Of a DNA stretch of 64,000 bases, positions 8,203 through 16,502 are shown in pieces. The DNA is taken from assembly GCA_015056575.1 (NCBI GenBank), contig SVGA01000003.1:62001-126000 (forward strand), read 5' to 3'. The notes below the pieces were generated by a model, which saw only the letters and a program-made list of their open reading frames with translations, was not told the origin of the DNA and searched no databases. A program made the position numbers and the translations under genes. The number at the start of each line of letters is the position of its first letter. The first letter of the stretch is position 1. Origin of the DNA: Butyrivibrio sp. (GTDB lineage Bacteria > Bacillota > Clostridia > Lachnospirales > Lachnospiraceae).

Positions 8203-10468
8203 ACCAGTCGCTTCCCGTGTGACAATCAACCTCCATGGGTACCGCCAAGGTTACAGCCTTCTCCATCTCTTCCTTAAGAAGTGCGGTCACTGCCTCCACT
8301 TCATCGGGCGCGGTCTCGATAAGCAGCTCATCGTGGATCTGCAATATCAGCTTGGATTTAAGCTGCTCTCTCTTTATCCGGAAAAAGACATTGATCATGG
8401 CGATCTTCATAATGTCAGCCGCCGTGCCCTGAATTGGTGCGTTCATGGCAACCCTCTCGCCAAACTGCCTGAGGTTAAAGTTACCTGATTTAAGCTCCGG
8501 TATAGGGCGTCTTCTTCCGAACATGGTTACGGAGTAGCCCTTTTCCCTGGCATCGGCAATCACCTTGTTCTGGTAATCCCTCACTCCCGGATAGGTCTCG
8601 AAGTATTTGTCCATGTACTCCTTAGCTTCTCCAACGGAAATGGACAGATCCTGGGACAGGCCAAAAGAGCTGATTCCATACACGATACCAAAGTTAACAG
8701 CCTTGGCATTGCGCCTCTGAAGAGGTGTCACCTCCTCGAAGGGTACATGGAAAACCTTGGATGCAGTGATGGCGTGGATGTCGTCCCCTTCGTGATAGGC
8801 ACTGATGAGCCCCCGGTCCCCGGACATATGAGCCAGAATCCTAAGCTCGATCTGGGAATAATCCGCATCCGCGAATACGTAGCCATCCTTTGGTACAAAT
8901 ACCTTTCGTATAAGTCTTCCCAGTTCGGTCCTCATGGGTATGTTCTGAAGGTTGGGCTCCGTGGAGCTTATCCTTCCTGTTGCCGTAATGGTCTGGTTGA
9001 AGCTGGTATGGATCCTGTTGTCCTCTTCAATAAATGCTGCCAATCCGTCTGCGTAGGTGGATTTAAGCTTCGCCAGTCCTCTGTATTCAAGAATATCCGC
9101 AACTATGCTGTGGTCAGGTGCAAGCTTCTCCAGAACATCTGCCGCTGTGGAATATCCTGATTTGGTCTTCTTCTCTGCTGGAAGTCCCAGTTTTTCGAAG
9201 AGAATCTCTCCAAGCTGCTTGGGCGAATTGATGTTGAACTCGCACCCGGCAGCCTCGTAGATTGCCTTCTCCAGCTCCCCGATCCTGACGGAAAGCTTGT
9301 CTCCGTACTCCTTAAGTGCGTCCCTGCGGGCTATAATTCCCTCTTTCTCCATGGCATAAAGGATGTAGGAAAGAGGCATTTCTATATTATAGAAAAGTCC
9401 GGTCATCCCGGTCTTATCAAGTTTCCTTCGAATAGGAGTTGCTGCGTTTTTGCACACATATGCAATCTTGCAAGCGTAGTCTCCAACTGTCTTCTCATCG
9501 GCTTTGGAGAGAAAAGTCTTGCCGAATACATCAGCTCTTTTCTCCAAAGGAAGTCCCAGGTACTCGGTGCTGATGTCCCATGGCATGTAATCGTTCTTGA
9601 TGGGGTTTGCGATATAGGCCCCGATAAGGATGTCAAAGCATTTTGGCTTCGTTTCGCAGCTGCCATCGTCAAGGTCTGTACCTTCGGTCCTGTCTTCTAT
9701 CTCAGCAGGGGCAAAGAGTCTGTAGCTCTCCTTGATGTCAAAAGTAGAAAGGCTGCAGGTCTTGCTAAGCTGCGCAAGCTTCCGGCCAAGGTAATCCTCT
9801 GTGATGAAATTGATGACCGGGATATAGCAGGCTTTGTCCTCCTCAAAGCAAAGGGAAAGTCCGAGGATCCTGCCCTTCTTGTTCTTTTCCGGATTGTCCG
9901 AATTATCTGTAAGAAGATAATAACCGATGAAATTGTCAGGCGCTGCCGCGCCATACTTTTGGGCCTTACTAAATATCTCCTCAACCTCGCTGTAGTCGGA
10001 GGTGATGTTAGCGGTTATGTTAATGACAGCGGGAGCCTCAAAGCTTCCACCGGGGGCAAAGCGCGAAAGACTCTCTTCAAGAAAGGGAATATCCTGCTTC
10101 GTAAGAAGGGTCTTTTCCCCAAGAAGGGTGCGAAACCTTTCAAGCTGCTGTGCGACTGCCGGGGTAAGAGCCCTGGCGTTGCCTAAAGCGGCCGGATCAT
10201 TGGCGGTGCCTGAGGGGGCTGGATCATTGGCGGTGCCTGAGGGGGCCGGATCATTGGCGGTGCCTGAGGGGGCCGGATCATTGGCGATGCCTGAGGCAGC
10301 GAGATCAATGCTCTCGCAAGTTCCCACCTTCAGCAAGGATAACAGCTTATACAAAGCGCCGTAAATCCCGCCAATATGGTTCCCGTCAGCGTCGGTAAAA
10401 TCAGGAATTGAATAGAACGCATCCTGTATTAAATTCTCAAGGGTAATTGAAAGTCTTCCTTCAGACAT
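8189..10468 (-). CDS. polA: DNA polymerase I lacking the 5'-nuclease domain
   Basis: The C-terminal part is a complete family A polymerase: motif A DYSQIELRILAHMSGD, motif B RRNAKAVNFGIVYG, motif C LQIHDELLIE. In front of it is a degenerate 3'-5' exonuclease-like domain without the catalytic acidic motifs, as usual in Firmicutes. Total length is 759, against about 870-930 for a full PolA. Residues ~1-46 still resemble the first strand-helix of the 5'-nuclease (QDAFYSIPDF...IYGALYKLLSLL), but the IDGN catalytic Asp is gone and the next ~250 nuclease residues are missing, replaced by four copies of a nine-residue SGTANDPAP repeat and a short linker. The enzyme should polymerise but not remove primers or flaps. 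The ATG at 10468 has TTGGAG just upstream. First gene of the polA-coaE-FtsA-like-WalJ-like unit. Confidence 0.92.
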   Translation of the reverse strand: MSEGRLSITLENLIQDAFYSIPDFTDADGNHIGGIYGALYKLLSLLKVGTCESIDLAASGIANDPAPSGTANDPAPSGTANDPAPSGTANDPAALGNARALTPAVAQQLERFRTLLGEKTLLTKQDIPFLEESLSRFAPGGSFEAPAVINITANITSDYSEVEEIFSKAQKYGAAAPDNFIGYYLLTDNSDNPEKNKKGRILGLSLCFEEDKACYIPVINFITEDYLGRKLAQLSKTCSLSTFDIKESYRLFAPAEIEDRTEGTDLDDGSCETKPKCFDILIGAYIANPIKNDYMPWDISTEYLGLPLEKRADVFGKTFLSKADEKTVGDYACKIAYVCKNAATPIRRKLDKTGMTGLFYNIEMPLSYILYAMEKEGIIARRDALKEYGDKLSVRIGELEKAIYEAAGCEFNINSPKQLGEILFEKLGLPAEKKTKSGYSTAADVLEKLAPDHSIVADILEYRGLAKLKSTYADGLAAFIEEDNRIHTSFNQTITATGRISSTEPNLQNIPMRTELGRLIRKVFVPKDGYVFADADYSQIELRILAHMSGDRGLISAYHEGDDIHAITASKVFHVPFEEVTPLQRRNAKAVNFGIVYGISSFGLSQDLSISVGEAKEYMDKYFETYPGVRDYQNKVIADAREKGYSVTMFGRRRPIPELKSGNFNLRQFGERVAMNAPIQGTAADIMKIAMINVFFRIKREQLKSKLILQIHDELLIETAPDEVEAVTALLKEEMEKAVTLAVPMEVDCHTGSDWYEAK
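10192..10300 (-). repeat. 27-bp in-frame tandem repeat inside polA
   Basis: Four nearly identical 27-bp units (GGATCATTGGCGGTGCCTGA plus GGGGGCC, plus-strand sense) encode the nine-residue SGTANDPAP repeat of PolA. The array sits exactly where the 5'-nuclease domain has been lost. The unit is a multiple of three, so copy-number change keeps the frame. Confidence 0.95.
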
Positions 10469-10504
10469 ATGTCTCCAATCCAATCAAAGAGCAGTGATCA
10501 ACGG

Positions 10505-10798
10505 ACCATTACAAATTACAATCAGATCCGGGGTGCAGGTAAAGTGCTATGGGTAAAAGTCTATTACAAGTTACAACCAGATCCGGGGTGCAGGTAAAGT
10601 GCTATGGGTAAAAGTCTATTACAAGCGACAACCAGATCCGGGGTGCAGGTAAAGTGCTATGGGTAAAAGTCTATTACAAGCGGCAATCAGATCCGAGGTG
10701 CAGGTAAAGTGCTATGGGTAATCGACTATTATAAATGGCAACCAGATCCGGGGTGCAATCAAAGCGCTATGGCAAGCGCCAGACATATCACTGCAAGA
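10505..10798. repeat. 55-bp tandem repeat array upstream of polA
   Basis: About five units with an exact 55-bp period; the AGATCCGGGG word recurs at 10524, 10579, 10634, 10689 and 10744. Most units read CAGATCCGGGGTGCAGGTAA then AGTGCTATGGGTAAAAGTC. The unit is not a multiple of three. The last unit reaches into the 3' end of the zinc-finger gene: the GGTGCAATCAAAGCGCTATGG at the stop codon is the variant parent of GGTGCAGGTAAAGTGCTATGG. The array fills the gap between that gene and polA, so it lies in the polA leader or promoter region. No convincing promoter was found in it. Confidence 0.93.
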
Positions 10799-11085
10799 GC
10801 AGCCACTGCAATCTCTAAAATGTAACTGATAAACACCAGGTTTCTACGACGGCGGAGTCTCTTTCTGGCATCCTTAAGCAGATAGTTAAGCTCCCCGGCA
10901 AGGTTGAAGGTATTGCCATCCTCCAGGCGCTGCATGCCGACTTTAACCAGAAACTGAATTGTCAGCTCCTCCTTGCACTCAGGGCAGGAATCAATATGAT
11001 CCAGGAAATCAGATAAATCATGGTTATCCAGATCATCATCCAGAAATAGAGGTATTAACTTGTCTGCGTCCTTACATGTCATCAT
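10759..11085 (-). CDS. Zinc-finger anti-sigma-like membrane protein
   Basis: A 108-residue protein with an N-terminal zf-HC2-type module: TCKDADKLIPLFLDDDL, then HIDSCPECKEEL, giving the HxxxCxxC zinc-binding pattern of anti-sigma (ZAS) factors. An Arg-rich segment (RKRLRRRR, ~74-81) precedes one transmembrane helix at ~84-106 that ends the protein, so the finger faces the cytosol. Typical anti-sigma genes follow an ECF sigma factor gene; none is present here, which makes the partner unknown. The start is ATG at 11085 or 11082; the ribosome site (AGAAGAG) is weak. Confidence 0.72.
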   Translation of the reverse strand: MMTCKDADKLIPLFLDDDLDNHDLSDFLDHIDSCPECKEELTIQFLVKVGMQRLEDGNTFNLAGELNYLLKDARKRLRRRRNLVFISYILEIAVAALAVICLALAIAL

Positions 11086-11416
11086 GATCAGTTTACTCTT
11101 CTAGATATTGTGTTTCCAAAAGGGCATTCTCTAGCTAATTGTACAAGATATAGAATACCACAAATAGGCTGATTCTACAACTATATGAAAACCTGTGTAG
11201 TAGCTTTAGCACAAATGTATAGAAAGATGCATGGCGTGCTGGAAGAATGAGGATAAATCACGAACTGTGACCACCGCATATGCTGAGGATGTAATTTGTT
11301 TTGATCAGGATTGGTATGAAACAGAGAGTAATTCGCGAATTTATGAAGTGAATCTATATCGTTCCAACGCAAGTCTTTACGATACTATATTGCGGTGGAA
11401 CGATACGTACAATAAT
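11086..11416. other. Intergenic stretch without recognisable gene
   Basis: About 330 bp between the zinc-finger gene and the 53/54-bp array. Short open frames exist on both strands but have no domain, no good ribosome site and no relation to known proteins. TTCTAGATATTG at 11099-11110 and AT-rich sequence nearby may hold the zinc-finger gene promoter, but no clear -35/-10 pair was found. Confidence 0.5.
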
Positions 11417-12050
11417 CCACCGCATTTGACCATAATCAGAAATTGCGTTGGATTCACGCATAACAAACCTCCACCGCATTTGGTCATATTCCCGGATTGC
11501 GTTGGATCCATGCATTAAAAATTCCATCGCATTTGACCATATATCGAGATTGCGTTGGAACCACGCATAAAAACTTCCACCGCATTTGGTCATATTTCGA
11601 GATTGCGGTGGTACACTGCGTAAAAAGCCTCCACCGCATTTGACCATAATCAGAAATTGCGTTGGATCCACGCATAAAAGCTTCCACCGCATTTGGCCAT
11701 TATCAGAAATTGCGTTGGATCCACGCATAACAAACCTCCACCGCATTTGGCCATTATCAGAAATTGCGTTGGATCCACGCATAAAAGCTTCCACCGCATT
11801 TGGTCATATTTCGAGATTGTGTTGGAACCACTCATAAAAACTTCCACCGCATTTGGCCATTATCAGAAATTGCGTTGGATCCACGCATTAAAAATTCCAC
11901 CGCATTTGGTCATATTTCGAGATTGCGTTGGAACCACGCATAACAAACTTCCACCGCATTTGACCATAACCAGAAAATGTGGTGGATCCACGCATAACAA
12001 ACCTCCACCACACACGTCCATATCCCAAAAATGAGGTATCCAAATAATCC
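11417..12050. repeat. Array of about twelve 53/54-bp units with internal dyad
   Basis: The word CCACCGCATTTG recurs at 11417, 11471, 11524, 11577, 11631, 11684, 11738 and on to about 12005, always 53 or 54 bp apart. Each unit is CCACCGCA, ~19 bp, then TGCGTTGG (or TGCGGTGG), an inverted repeat with one mismatch or none, followed by a TCCACGCATAA-type joint. Two middle types alternate: ATAATCAGAAAT/ATTATCAGAAAT and ATATTTCGAGAT. There are no unique spacers, so it is not CRISPR. Mixed 53/54 spacing breaks any reading frame, so the open frames here are not genes. The nearest gene upstream on the minus strand is the GH16 gene, separated by its terminator. Confidence 0.93.
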
Positions 12051-12056
12051 GCAATT

Positions 12057-12132
12057 GAAAAAGGAGCCTTGCTCGGTTGATCTGATCCCGAAAATCTGAT
12101 CAAATCCTTGCCAAAGGCCCCTTTTTCAAAGG
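12057..12132 (-). terminator. Intrinsic terminator of the GH16 gene
   Basis: On the minus strand a nested hairpin lies just behind the GH16 stop. The outer 14-bp arms GAAAAAGGGGCCTT and AAGGCTCCTTTTTC pair with one G-U; inner arms GATTTGATC and GATCAGATC also pair. The outer arm ends in a T-rich run. Good position and shape for a rho-independent terminator. Confidence 0.75.
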
Positions 12133-12173
12133 GTTAATGCATTATGTGTAGGTGTTTATATAAATCAACAGGA

Positions 12174-15100
12174 TTATTTCTTCCTGAAGATTCTGATATA
12201 AGCAAATCCGCCCGCTGCTACTGCCGCAGCAATCGCAGCAAGTATCACAATCAGGAGTGTATTGGAGTTCTGCTTTGCAGGGCTTGCTGCAAGAGGTGTT
12301 TCCTCATCTGCCAATTCTGCTGTCTGTGCAGGAGTTTCCTCACCTGCGGTTTTCTCATCATCTAATGCAATTTCAGCGTTGTCCTGAACTTCCGATGCCT
12401 GCGCCTCTCCGGCCTCAGTTACTGCTTCATTGTTGTCTGTATCATTCTCAGCTTCTGTCGTTGTAGCTGCGCCGTTTACTGCACTTGTGGTGCCGGTTCT
12501 GCCGGTCCTTGCGGTACTTCCTGTGTTTGCTCCGGCATTTGAAGCAAGAATTGTATCACCTGTCCTGTTTGCGCCAAGAACCTGAGAGTTCTGTGCACGG
12601 CCCGCTGCAGATGAATTGCCTGCGCCGCCGTTGCCGGCGCTGCTTCCTGAGCCTGCATTTCCGCCGTTACCTACGCCACCTCCGCCATTTGATCCGCCGT
12701 TGCCTGCGCTGCTTCCTGAACCTGCATTTCCACCGTTGCCTGCGTCGCCCCCGGCATTTGATCCACCGTTGCCGGCGCCGCTTCCTGAACCTGCATTTCC
12801 GCCGCTTCCTGATCCACCGCCATTTCCGGGTTTATGTGGCTTTGGATTCTCAGGCTTGCCGCTTCCCGGATCAGAAGGGGCTGGCTCATTACCTCCCGGA
12901 TTCGAAGGCTCAGGTTTAACTTCTCCACCTTCGCCGCCTTCTCCGCCTTCGCCCTCTCCCGTAACCTCATAGAGAACGATATCGTCTACATATACATTAT
13001 GCTGGTCGGATATTCTCTCACCCGCCACAGCGCCCATGGTCACATTGAATCTTGCGGCTGTGTCTGTGGGATAGTTCATGGTGAAGGTATTCTCAAAGGT
13101 CTGCCACTGAGGTCCTATCTCAACAACGCCTGTTCCGCTGTAGCAGGACCAGTCTCCCTCGAACTGCTGAAGCATATAGGAGACCTTCCTCTGAATATCA
13201 GATCTCATCCTCAGTGAAAAGAAATATGTCTTGCCCTCTTCCAGAGTCACGCCATCCTGGTTGAGCTGTACATACCAGTCTGTATCTCCTGTATCATCAA
13301 TAGTGATTGCAAAGGTATTGTCGTTGCCGTTCATACTGTCAACAACGTAATTTGCCTTGGCGCCGTCGTTTATATAAGGCGCAAAGCCCGTCATTCCGGC
13401 ATTGAAGGAGCCGTTCTTGATCAGAGCAGCCTCTCCCAAAAATACGTTGTCAATGTAGTAAGTTCCGGGTTTTACGAACAGAATCTCAAGGTAGGATTCT
13501 TCACGGGTTTTTGAGTTGTCAAAAGAAATCTTCTTTGAATATTTTCCATTGTTTTCTCCCAGTTCAGGTACATAGTCTGTTCCCGAAATATTGAATTTAA
13601 TGCCGTCTGCAGCGCCACCCTGCGTTCTTCCGTCGAAGCTGACTTCATATATTCCCTGGGCAAGGGGTGAAAGCTGCGTCTGCTTAATTGTTACTGTTTT
13701 GCCTTCAGGTACATCTACCTTGAGCTCTCTGACATTTCTCACATTTGTAACGGAGATGTTCTCCGCATCCTCATCGGAGAACTCCCAGTATCCGAGTCTT
13801 CTGTCACCCTGGTCAAAAGATCCGTTGTAGATGTAGTTGCCGTCAGGTCTTATGGTCTTGGACTTGTCCTCAGGCACCTCATCTCCTGACTTGTGTGTAA
13901 GTCTGACGTTGGAGATTGTTACAGGTGCTGTTGTCCCCTGTTTTCCCAAATTGAATTCCAGTGATCCGTTGGCGTCAGTCTTCTGTTCCATGGTAAAAGA
14001 GTATGTGTAAGACTGCTTCTGCGTTCCGACCGCTACGGTTGTATCCTTCATGTATCTGGTCCAGCCGCGATCGGGGCCCTCCACATCAATAACGATATTT
14101 CTGTCCTCGGTGGATACCGCATCAAAGGTGAGCTCGTACTCCCATCCCTTGTACATCGGGATATTCTCCTGTTTGAGCTGAACGCTGTGATTCTGTTCGC
14201 CTACTGCAGAAGGTGTGATCGTTATCGCATTGTCTTTTACCTGATAAGTTGTTCCCTTGGCATCACTTTCAAGGTGAAGCTTCCAGTTATCGGGGTCGGC
14301 TCCCGCCGTTTGGTCAAAAGAAATATCGTCTGCAAAGTTACCGTTTACTACAAAGTTACCTGTAGAATCCGGCTGTCTGAATTTAACTTCGCTCTTCTCT
14401 GGTCTCTTTGCCTCTCTCTCAAGTCTTGCATATTCCTCAGCAGACTTCTGATAAACCTTCACATAGTCGATCTCATAGGCCTTTCCGTTCATTGCTTCCT
14501 TATCTGCAGCATCGGGATAGCCTACCCAGCTTCCGCCTACAGCCAGATTCAGGATGATGTAGAAGTTCTGATCAAAAGGTGCGGGATATGTGATCTGGTT
14601 ATCATCGTCTGTTCCTGTGTACCAGTCATCTGTTGAATAAACTTCGGTCCCGTCAACGTACCAGGTTATCTTTCCGGGATCCCAGTCAACGGTGAATACG
14701 TGGTACTCATCGGAGAAGCTGTTGCCGCCAAGAACCTTGGAGCCCTGGTTCTCCTTGTGACCTGTGCCTGCGCTGTAACCGTAGTGGATGGTGTGATAGG
14801 ACTTACCTGTGTCCTGTCCCATTACCTCCATGATGTCGATCTCGCCGCACTTAGGCCACTGTCCGTAAAGACCTTCGTCTGTTGCCATGAGCCAGAAAGC
14901 CGGAAGGAATCCCTTTCCTGCGGGAACCTTGGCTCTTGCTTCAAAACGTCCGTAGGTAAAGTCGTGCTTGTTCTGGGTTGTGATACGACCTGATGTAATA
15001 ACTTCTTTTCCTTCGCCGCTGCCAACCTGAACGCCCTTTATAAGGCTCTGTCCGCCACCGCCATACCACTTATATGAAGGCGCGCCGCCCATGAAATTGA

Positions 15101-16337
15101 TCTCAACATACTTATCTACATTTGAAGAAGCTGTCATTGAGAATCTGTAGGTGTGTCCCTGCTGCAGCTTAAGTCCGTTCTGGTTGAGCTGTACATTCCA
15201 GTTCTCAGTTCCGCAGTTGGTAATGGTGATATTTGCTCCGTTGTCAAAAGAGCATGTTCCCTCGCCGGGAGCATTGAAGCCGCAATACCAGCCGTCTGAG
15301 CCATTGAATCCGGGATTTGTGAGCATCTCATCAGAGAGCTGCTCTCCAAGAGATCCTGACTTAGCACCGTCATCTCCTTCAGCACCGGTAAATTCAGGGG
15401 TTACGACTACAGTCTTGGTTGACTCCTTGGCCTCGTCTTCTGATGCGGGAAAAGAGCTATCATCTGCCGCGCTGCCGGCTACAGCCTTGTCGCTGCCTGC
15501 TTCATCACCGTTAGCTGCCTTAGCATCAGAGCCTTTGCCCTGTGCATTGCTGCCTGCTTCTACTTTGGTCTCATCAGCTGCACCGCTGCCAGTCTCTGCC
15601 TTGGCCTCATCAGTTGCTTCGCTGCCTGCTTCTCCGGCTTTCACATCAGCTGCCGCGCTGCCTGCTTCTCCGGCTTTCACATCAGCTGCAACGCTTCCAT
15701 CCTCATCAGCATTTCCATCTTCATCAGCCTCGCCCTCAGCCTTTCCTTCTTCCTCAGCCTTGGCCTCATCTTTATCTTCAGCTGCGGCTTCCTCATCCTC
15801 TTCTGAAGGAGCTGCCTTTTTAGCTTCAGCCTCCTTGGATGGTTCCTCGGTAACTGCCAGCACCTCTCTAAGAGAAGCGTCCTTTATTACTACATTGGTA
15901 GGTGTGGGGGCATCATCAATTCCGTTTAGCTTTCCCATGTTGATCTGAAGCGCGATGTCCTCGGCAACTTCATCCCATACCGTAAATTCAAAAGAAATAT
16001 ATGTGTCCTGCACCTGCTCACTTGCCGCTTCCTGTGAGCCAGCCTCGTAATGGGGCTTGATATAGAGGCTTCCGTCTTTTACCTCGATGTTGCCCTCATC
16101 AAGCGCTGTGTACCTTTGAAGCTCCTGGTTAACCCAGCCTGGTTCGTGGGTCTCCACATTCCAGTCGGAAGTGTTAAGGCCATCGCCGTCAAAATTGTCC
16201 TCCCAGACCAGGGAGTATCCGTCATCTTCCGCAGCAACGGATGTGCTTCCCACCGGCGCATTTCCACTGAGGGTGGTCACAGCAAGAGCCGCAGCCAGAA
16301 GCCCGACAACTGTTTTCCTGAAATAAACCTTTCTCAT
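12174..16337 (-). CDS. Cell-anchored multidomain GH16 beta-glucanase with CBM4/9-like modules
   Basis: A 1387-residue secreted enzyme. Signal peptide ~1-36; first GH16 strands ~41-100 (YSLVWEDNFDG...WVNQELQRYT); main GH16 domain ~443-635 with catalytic GEIDIME (E499, D501, E504). GH16 enzymes of this type cut beta-1,3 or mixed beta-glucans outside the cell. Between the two GH16 parts lies an insert of ~340 residues: the C-terminal half of a CBM4/9-like module (~104-158), a Glu/Ala-rich repeat linker (~160-330), then the N-terminal half of such a module (~333-435). Three ordinary CBM4/9-like modules follow (~660-820, 830-970, 970-1125), then a Gly/Ser/Asn repeat linker, an acidic stretch, one transmembrane helix (~1357-1382) and a basic FRKK tail. 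AGGAGAGG precedes the ATG. It diverges from an AraC gene. Confidence 0.92.
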   Translation of the reverse strand: MRKVYFRKTVVGLLAAALAVTTLSGNAPVGSTSVAAEDDGYSLVWEDNFDGDGLNTSDWNVETHEPGWVNQELQRYTALDEGNIEVKDGSLYIKPHYEAGSQEAASEQVQDTYISFEFTVWDEVAEDIALQINMGKLNGIDDAPTPTNVVIKDASLREVLAVTEEPSKEAEAKKAAPSEEDEEAAAEDKDEAKAEEEGKAEGEADEDGNADEDGSVAADVKAGEAGSAAADVKAGEAGSEATDEAKAETGSGAADETKVEAGSNAQGKGSDAKAANGDEAGSDKAVAGSAADDSSFPASEDEAKESTKTVVVTPEFTGAEGDDGAKSGSLGEQLSDEMLTNPGFNGSDGWYCGFNAPGEGTCSFDNGANITITNCGTENWNVQLNQNGLKLQQGHTYRFSMTASSNVDKYVEINFMGGAPSYKWYGGGGQSLIKGVQVGSGEGKEVITSGRITTQNKHDFTYGRFEARAKVPAGKGFLPAFWLMATDEGLYGQWPKCGEIDIMEVMGQDTGKSYHTIHYGYSAGTGHKENQGSKVLGGNSFSDEYHVFTVDWDPGKITWYVDGTEVYSTDDWYTGTDDDNQITYPAPFDQNFYIILNLAVGGSWVGYPDAADKEAMNGKAYEIDYVKVYQKSAEEYARLEREAKRPEKSEVKFRQPDSTGNFVVNGNFADDISFDQTAGADPDNWKLHLESDAKGTTYQVKDNAITITPSAVGEQNHSVQLKQENIPMYKGWEYELTFDAVSTEDRNIVIDVEGPDRGWTRYMKDTTVAVGTQKQSYTYSFTMEQKTDANGSLEFNLGKQGTTAPVTISNVRLTHKSGDEVPEDKSKTIRPDGNYIYNGSFDQGDRRLGYWEFSDEDAENISVTNVRNVRELKVDVPEGKTVTIKQTQLSPLAQGIYEVSFDGRTQGGAADGIKFNISGTDYVPELGENNGKYSKKISFDNSKTREESYLEILFVKPGTYYIDNVFLGEAALIKNGSFNAGMTGFAPYINDGAKANYVVDSMNGNDNTFAITIDDTGDTDWYVQLNQDGVTLEEGKTYFFSLRMRSDIQRKVSYMLQQFEGDWSCYSGTGVVEIGPQWQTFENTFTMNYPTDTAARFNVTMGAVAGERISDQHNVYVDDIVLYEVTGEGEGGEGGEGGEVKPEPSNPGGNEPAPSDPGSGKPENPKPHKPGNGGGSGSGGNAGSGSGAGNGGSNAGGDAGNGGNAGSGSSAGNGGSNGGGGVGNGGNAGSGSSAGNGGAGNSSAAGRAQNSQVLGANRTGDTILASNAGANTGSTARTGRTGTTSAVNGAATTTEAENDTDNNEAVTEAGEAQASEVQDNAEIALDDEKTAGEETPAQTAELADEETPLAASPAKQNSNTLLIVILAAIAAAVAAGGFAYIRIFRKK

Positions 16338-16387
16338 AAATCCTCTCCTTGAAACAAAGCATTTATAAATAATTGATGAAACAAATA

Positions 16388-16399
16388 TTAAACGTTTAA
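16388..16399. promoter_or_regulatory. 12-bp palindrome TTAAACGTTTAA between GH16 and AraC genes
   Basis: A perfect palindrome with an AACGTT core, 50 bp upstream of the GH16 start and 103 bp upstream of the AraC start. This is the style of LacI/GalR-family operators and resembles a short cre-like site. It lies where the GH16 promoter should be. No LacI-type gene is in the window; the adjacent AraC regulator usually binds direct, not palindromic, sites. Confidence 0.4.
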
Positions 16400-16447
16400 G
16401 TAGATTTTCTATACAAAAAATGAGCTAAAAATAACATTTTCATGACA

Positions 16448-16461
16448 TATAATGTTATAAT
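16448..16461 (+). promoter_or_regulatory. Candidate -10 boxes for the AraC-type gene
   Basis: Two TATAAT hexamers, at 16448-16453 and 16456-16461, lie 42-50 bp before the AraC start. No good -35 box was found at the right distance, which would fit an activator-dependent or weak promoter. Confidence 0.4.
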
Positions 16462-16502
16462 CATCACAAGAAAATATTATTTCAGAAAGCAGGATCGCAC
16501 TC

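Noticed and set aside
8189..10468. Frameshift explaining the missing PolA nuclease domain
   Set aside because: Upstream of the start there are only 55-bp non-coding repeats; no nuclease fragments occur in any frame, so it is a deletion rather than a frameshift.
11417..12050. Possible CRISPR array
   Set aside because: Units are contiguous and similar over their full length, with no unique spacers, and no cas genes are nearby. The same holds for the 26, 33, 35, 40 and 55-bp arrays.
11354..12103. Several open frames of 60-150 residues on both strands in the 53/54-bp array (MRGSNAIS...GQMRW words)
   Set aside because: They come from the repeat itself; mixed 53/54-bp spacing shifts the frame between units, ribosome sites are absent and no domain is seen.
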